Assembly: GCF_021535135.1 (NCBI RefSeq)
Contig: NZ_CP091036.1
Span: 1,612,001-1,676,000 of the forward strand
DNA length: 64,000 nt
Direction of reading: 5' to 3'
From: Antarcticibacterium sp. 1MA-6-2
Lineage (GTDB): Bacteria > Bacteroidota > Bacteroidia > Flavobacteriales > Flavobacteriaceae
In this document: piece after piece, positions 60,709 through 64,000 of the stretch
Layout of the letters: each line of letters starts with the position of its first letter
Position numbering within the stretch: the first letter of the stretch is position 1
The notes under the pieces: model-generated
Told to the model about the DNA's origin: nothing
Database searches by the model: none
Seen by the model: the letters and a program-made list of their open reading frames with translations, nothing else
Program-made: the position numbers and the translations under genes

Positions 60709-62274
60709 TTAAATCGCTCCGTTTATTTTTGAAATTGCATTTTTTCCTTCCAGTCTTTTTGCCCATTCCTCACTTTTTTTCCAGCTTTTTTCCATATTTC
60801 TTAAATAGACGAAGGGATTTTTTTCTTTCTGATTCTTGTAAAACTTCAAATAAAGCGAAATTTTAAAACCTTTCATCTGTCTATAGGTAAAATATCTGTT
60901 TGCCAGGATCATTACTGTGGGAGAAGGTTTTGGCTGTGGGTCATCCTTTTCCCACTCCAGAACCTAGCTTTTTTCGAAAACCTCCAACAGGGGCTTTTAA
61001 ATGTTTTATCTCCAGAAGGGGGTGGTAAATAATATCACATCCCGCTTTGCGTAATTTCATTCCAAAGTCGGCATCCTCTCCATATCCATGTTCAAAAACT
61101 TCCGAAAACCTTAGACCCTTTACGAACCTGCTACGAACCATACTGGTTCCCGAACCAAAACTGCCCCATTGTTTTACCTTATGAAAAATGGTCTTTTCTC
61201 CGGGTTGTTTACAGTTAAGATTTATGCAGTTAATATTTAAACGAAAAGCTTCATCAAGAGTTTTAGCGAGAATATCCTTTGCCACCCGAATATCATCATC
61301 GGCAAAAAAATCCACTCTGATTTAACCTTTTTCAATGCTTTATTTCTGGCCATCATGCTATAAGTTCTATGGGTAAAAATATGTACCACCTGAAAAGGCC
61401 ATTCCTTTTTTAAAAAATCATCCAATTCTGATCCAACATTGGCTTCCGGTTGTTGTTCTACTATAATTACTCTTTCAGGAAGAAGGGTTTGCTGGCTTAG
61501 ATCTCCCACTACCTGCTTTAAATACTCCGGCCGACCTATAGTGGGAATAATTACATCTATTTTTTTCAAAATATCTTCTGTTAAGTTGTCAGGTCTTTTT
61601 TCCGTTTTTAAAAGATCTACTTCCTTACCGAAAAATTTGGTGTTAAAGAAAGATCCGAAAAGAGACCACAGAGGAAACTTTTTTTCATATTTCAACATAC
61701 AGAAAAATAAGACAAAGAGCCATATAGTATTGTAATGTTGATAAACAAATGAAAATAAATGTTTAGTGCCTGCTGTTGCTACGGGTTTACTCTCCACTGT
61801 AGATTTTACAAGGCCGGGATGTGAGTAGCAGAACAAACCATTTTGCTGCCCCACCTTGGCAATAGAATTAAGCAAATAATTAAAATCTATTATATTCAGG
61901 AAGTGCTTCTTAAATTTTAGAAGAGTAGCTGCTTTTATACCTCCAACGTCACTGCTCATTCTCCAGGTAGGATATTTCACTCCTGATTTTATATTAATAA
62001 ATGGTAGCTGATCGACAAACCCAATTTCTCCGGAAAGAAACTTTGTTTTTACAGCGTACGATAGCATCACCCGATTATGTGCAAGTATATCCTGCAATCC
62101 CTCAGGTCGAAAGAAAGGAAATATATCTTCTTCCACCCAAACTATTACTTCATCAGGAAACTCTTCGGCCAGCTGCCAAAAGCATTGACATAGATCTTTT
62201 GAAAAATTAATTCTCTCAGTTCCTTTCCATACCTCAGTTATGTTTGCGGCTCTTTTGTGAACTAGTAAAATCAT
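60709..62274 (-). CDS. Glycosyltransferase family 2 protein with N-terminal extension (two frame breaks)
   Basis: About 521 residues. The first 220 residues (MILLVHKRAANITEVW..., VIVWVEEDIFPFF) look like an extra transferase-related or acceptor domain. The GT-A domain follows: IDVIIPTIGRPEYLKQVVGDLSQQ, RVIIVEQQPEAN, ARNKALKKVKSEWIF, then FADDDIRVAKDILAKTL (metal-site D-D-D), GSGTSMVRSRFV, GYGEDADFGMKLRKAG and a C-terminal tail. Breaks: a run of seven A on the plus strand near 61303 (needs eight), and ACCTAGC (60962-60968), which restores to ACCGGC and gives K-K-P-V-L-E-W. Confidence 0.88.
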
Positions 62275-63287
62275 TTTGTTTGTATTAGTTCAATAATTTT
62301 CTGCAGCTTTAAACCTGGGTGTAACCACTCTTTATAATAAGCCGTATTTTCTTGTTGCATTTTCGCCCTGAGGCTGTCATTGGAGTACAGAAGTAAAGTT
62401 TTTTCAAGGCATTCTTCCGGTGTTTCGTAATCCAGATAATGTCTTTCATTTTCCAAAGGACCAAGAAATTCATACACGTCCACCGGATTTGTGACAACAG
62501 CCAGGCCAAAAGCCATATACTCCCCAAATTTGGCTCCTACACTTTCTTCAAGGCCCGGGCTCGTTATTCCTATAGAACACCCTCTCAACACCTCCAGATA
62601 ATTCTTCCGATGAAATTCATTTTCATCAAGCAACAGGTCCGAGCAAATTTTCTCAGAAAAACTATCTCTTCTAATACCACCTATAAAATCAGAACCCAGT
62701 TGTTTGGCTAATATCTTGTTCATTTTCACACGCTCCTCATTCAGGAGTTTTCTTTTATCTCTTTTCCATTCAGGATGACGTTCCCCCGCATCCCAGAGTC
62801 GGGATCGGAAAATTACTTTTTTCCTGTCCGCTGGTTCCGAATGCATCCGCCTTAAATGATTTGTGGCGATAGAATCCTTTAAATTTAAAGACCGGGAAAG
62901 AAAAGGAAAATATTTTAAGGAATATCTCCAGTAAGAAGGATCTTCAAGAAAAAGGAATTTGAGGTTCCGATTACTAAAAAAAACAGGGTAGTAAAGACCG
63001 TAAGGAATTAGCCTTTCCAATTGCTCACGATCTTTCTTTAATAGCATCCTTTTTACATAGAAGTCGCATTCATTGTAAAGAGACAAATCTATCCTATTGT
63101 TATCTGCAAGATCAAAAAAGACAGTCTTTCCATTAATTTCCAGTTTCAAAATGTTAACAGGATATTTCCCCGGATCCAGATGGTATGCCAGACTTATATT
63201 TTTTCTGGTGCCAAGGAATTCCAGCCCGGCAAAGACCTGGCTAAAATGAGGTAATGTCGAATTAAAATGTACGGTGACTTTCAGCAC
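62271..63287 (-). CDS. Putative GT-B-type glycosyltransferase
   Basis: 338 residues, intact, first gene of the minus-strand polysaccharide operon. The N-terminus is LKVTVHFNSTLPHFSQVFAGLEFLG, and a segment KKVIFRSRLWDAGERHPEWKRDK lies in the middle. The C-terminal part (LEVLRGCSIGITSPGLEESVGAKFGEYMAFGLAVVTNPVDVY) resembles a GT-B donor site, with an E-Y-M-A-F-G-x-x-V helix. The family is not one I can name. Overlaps the next gene by four bases (ATGA), showing coupling. Confidence 0.65.
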   Translation of the reverse strand: MLKVTVHFNSTLPHFSQVFAGLEFLGTRKNISLAYHLDPGKYPVNILKLEINGKTVFFDLADNNRIDLSLYNECDFYVKRMLLKKDREQLERLIPYGLYYPVFFSNRNLKFLFLEDPSYWRYSLKYFPFLSRSLNLKDSIATNHLRRMHSEPADRKKVIFRSRLWDAGERHPEWKRDKRKLLNEERVKMNKILAKQLGSDFIGGIRRDSFSEKICSDLLLDENEFHRKNYLEVLRGCSIGITSPGLEESVGAKFGEYMAFGLAVVTNPVDVYEFLGPLENERHYLDYETPEECLEKTLLLYSNDSLRAKMQQENTAYYKEWLHPGLKLQKIIELIQTK

Positions 63288-63503
63288 TTCGATCGTTTGG
63301 ATGACTCAAATGTAGCTATTTTAACCTAATGCTTAAGTTTGTTATTGCTATCCAGACAATTAATTTTCTAACTTTCTATAACAATTTTCTACATCTAAAA
63401 CTTTTGACCTCAGAACATAAAAAAATGCATCTCCTCAGAATTTGTTGAATAAAAGCAACTATAAAAAAAGAATTATATCTTAGTCGCTTCTTAGTCTTTA
63501 GTA

Positions 63504-64000
63504 TTGGCTACAAAAAACCTTATAAGCTCAGGTCTCTTAATTTATGTTGTTGCACTCGCTGCATCATTAATTCTAATTTTAACCAACTTTGAAAACGATT
63601 TGGGATTTTTTCCTGATTCTATGGCTTACCTGGAGGTATCTCAGAATATCGCAGATGGTGAAGGGATAGTGAATGACAAAGGAAGTTTGGTTTCTATTTG
63701 GCCTCCCTTGTTTCCAATTCTTCTTGCCATAGCATCCTTAATTTCTGGTATGTCTACACTAGAAGCCGGGCTATACTTAAACTCAATTTTACTGTTCGCT
63801 ACTACAATTTTATTTTATAAAATACTAAAGAAGCTTAAAATAGCTAATCTATTTGCACTCTCGATAACATTATTATTCCTGCTATCACATCCTATTTCTC
63901 TTTTTAATTATTACTTATCAGAAGGGCTTTTCCTTTTTCTATTATTAAGCAGTTTTTTGTACTACATAAAGTATTTAAATTTTAAAAAAACCAAATTTTT
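63504..64000 (+). CDS. Polytopic membrane glycosyltransferase, N-terminal part (runs off window)
   Basis: Open from a TTG at 63504 to the window end, 165 codons; an in-frame stop lies just upstream and no ATG precedes. The N-terminal helix GLLIYVVALAASLILILT is followed by a loop with FFPDSMAYLEVSQNIADGEG and SIWPPLFPILLAIASLISG, then more hydrophobic helices. The D-S-x-x-Y-L-x-x-A/S-x-N-I-x-x-G loop and W-P-P-L-x-P turn are typical of GT39/ArnT-PMT-like C-type transferases that use lipid-linked sugars. Divergent from the polysaccharide operon; probably belongs to the same pathway. Confidence 0.7.
   Translation, partial: MATKNLISSGLLIYVVALAASLILILTNFENDLGFFPDSMAYLEVSQNIADGEGIVNDKGSLVSIWPPLFPILLAIASLISGMSTLEAGLYLNSILLFATTILFYKILKKLKIANLFALSITLLFLLSHPISLFNYYLSEGLFLFLLLSSFLYYIKYLNFKKTKF

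Noticed and set aside
5217..60968. Programmed frameshifting or stop-codon readthrough as a genome-wide recoding system
   Set aside because: Many breaks have TAA or TAG in phase with a +1 or +2 continuation, which at first looked like Euplotes-style frameshifting. Several breaks (9304, 15076, 18388, 25512, 27902, 27976, 28482) have no in-phase stop at the break, and nearly all breaks instead map to a missing RCCGGY. A motif-linked read error explains both kinds.

Overview
ORGANISM. Gene content, about 40% G+C and gene order point to a marine-type Flavobacteriaceae (Bacteroidota), in the Gramella/Salegentibacter/Zunongwangia neighbourhood. The evidence is nusB-DUF1573-yajC in a row, a leucine/glutamate-type dehydrogenase, a PUR/DUF3276 protein, a cyclophilin-FKBP fusion, a SusC-style receptor with a DUF6660-like partner, a poly-HAMP kinase and TAnnTTTG-like promoters. 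No rRNA, tRNA, CRISPR array or insertion sequence was recognised.

LAYOUT. 1-3.2 kb: N-terminal two thirds or less of a very large poly-HAMP sensor kinase (minus strand, runs off the window), then a lone receiver protein. 4-11.6 kb: small housekeeping and accessory genes (DUF421, endonuclease/phosphatase family, fasciclin lipoprotein, YdeI, DUF4256, Lrp regulator, TauE/SafE permease, sulfotransferase-like protein), a decayed SDR epimerase and two paralogous small putative winged-helix proteins. 12-17.7 kb: a tripartite RND efflux operon (TolC-like, adaptor, permease). 18-24.8 kb: TonB, ankyrin protein, yajC/DUF1573/nusB, amino-acid dehydrogenase, ABC exporter, PUR protein. 24.8-33 kb: M14 peptidase, TonB-dependent receptor with a Cys-rich small protein, CsaA, Mpo1-like, thioredoxin-like, peroxiredoxin, and a dual cyclophilin-FKBP isomerase. 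34-40.4 kb: recQ divergent from kdsD-tatC-AhpD-like, a four-helix-bundle protein, lptB. 40.4-47.6 kb: two repeat islands, each built of long palindromic intergenic repeats around duplicated small GIY-YIG nuclease genes, flanking pssA and lnt. 47.7-63.3 kb: a minus-strand exopolysaccharide/O-antigen operon (initiating sugar transferase, at least eight glycosyltransferase-like proteins, polymerase/ligase, methyltransferase, asparagine-synthase-like protein). A divergent membrane glycosyltransferase runs off the right end.

KEY OBSERVATION. About twenty genes that should be intact are interrupted, many by a +1 or +2 shift with TAG/TAA at the break. When each break is repaired to the residue expected in the protein family, the repaired site can nearly always be read as RCCGGY (ACCGGT, GCCGGC, GCCGGT or ACCGGC). 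Intact RCCGGY was not found anywhere in the window by eye, although CCGG with other flanks is common. The simplest reading is that RCCGGY is modified in this organism (Cfr10I/BsrFI-like specificity) and was mis-read during sequencing of native DNA. A few other breaks lie in homopolymers. I therefore annotate these genes as single, probably functional genes. The SDR epimerase (10.65-11.2 kb) also has damage not explained this way and is a real pseudogene.

HOW IT FITS. The envelope is the common theme: lipoprotein acylation (lnt), LPS export (lptB), KDO precursor synthesis (kdsD), phosphatidylserine synthesis (pssA), Tat export, TonB energisation, efflux and surface polysaccharide assembly.
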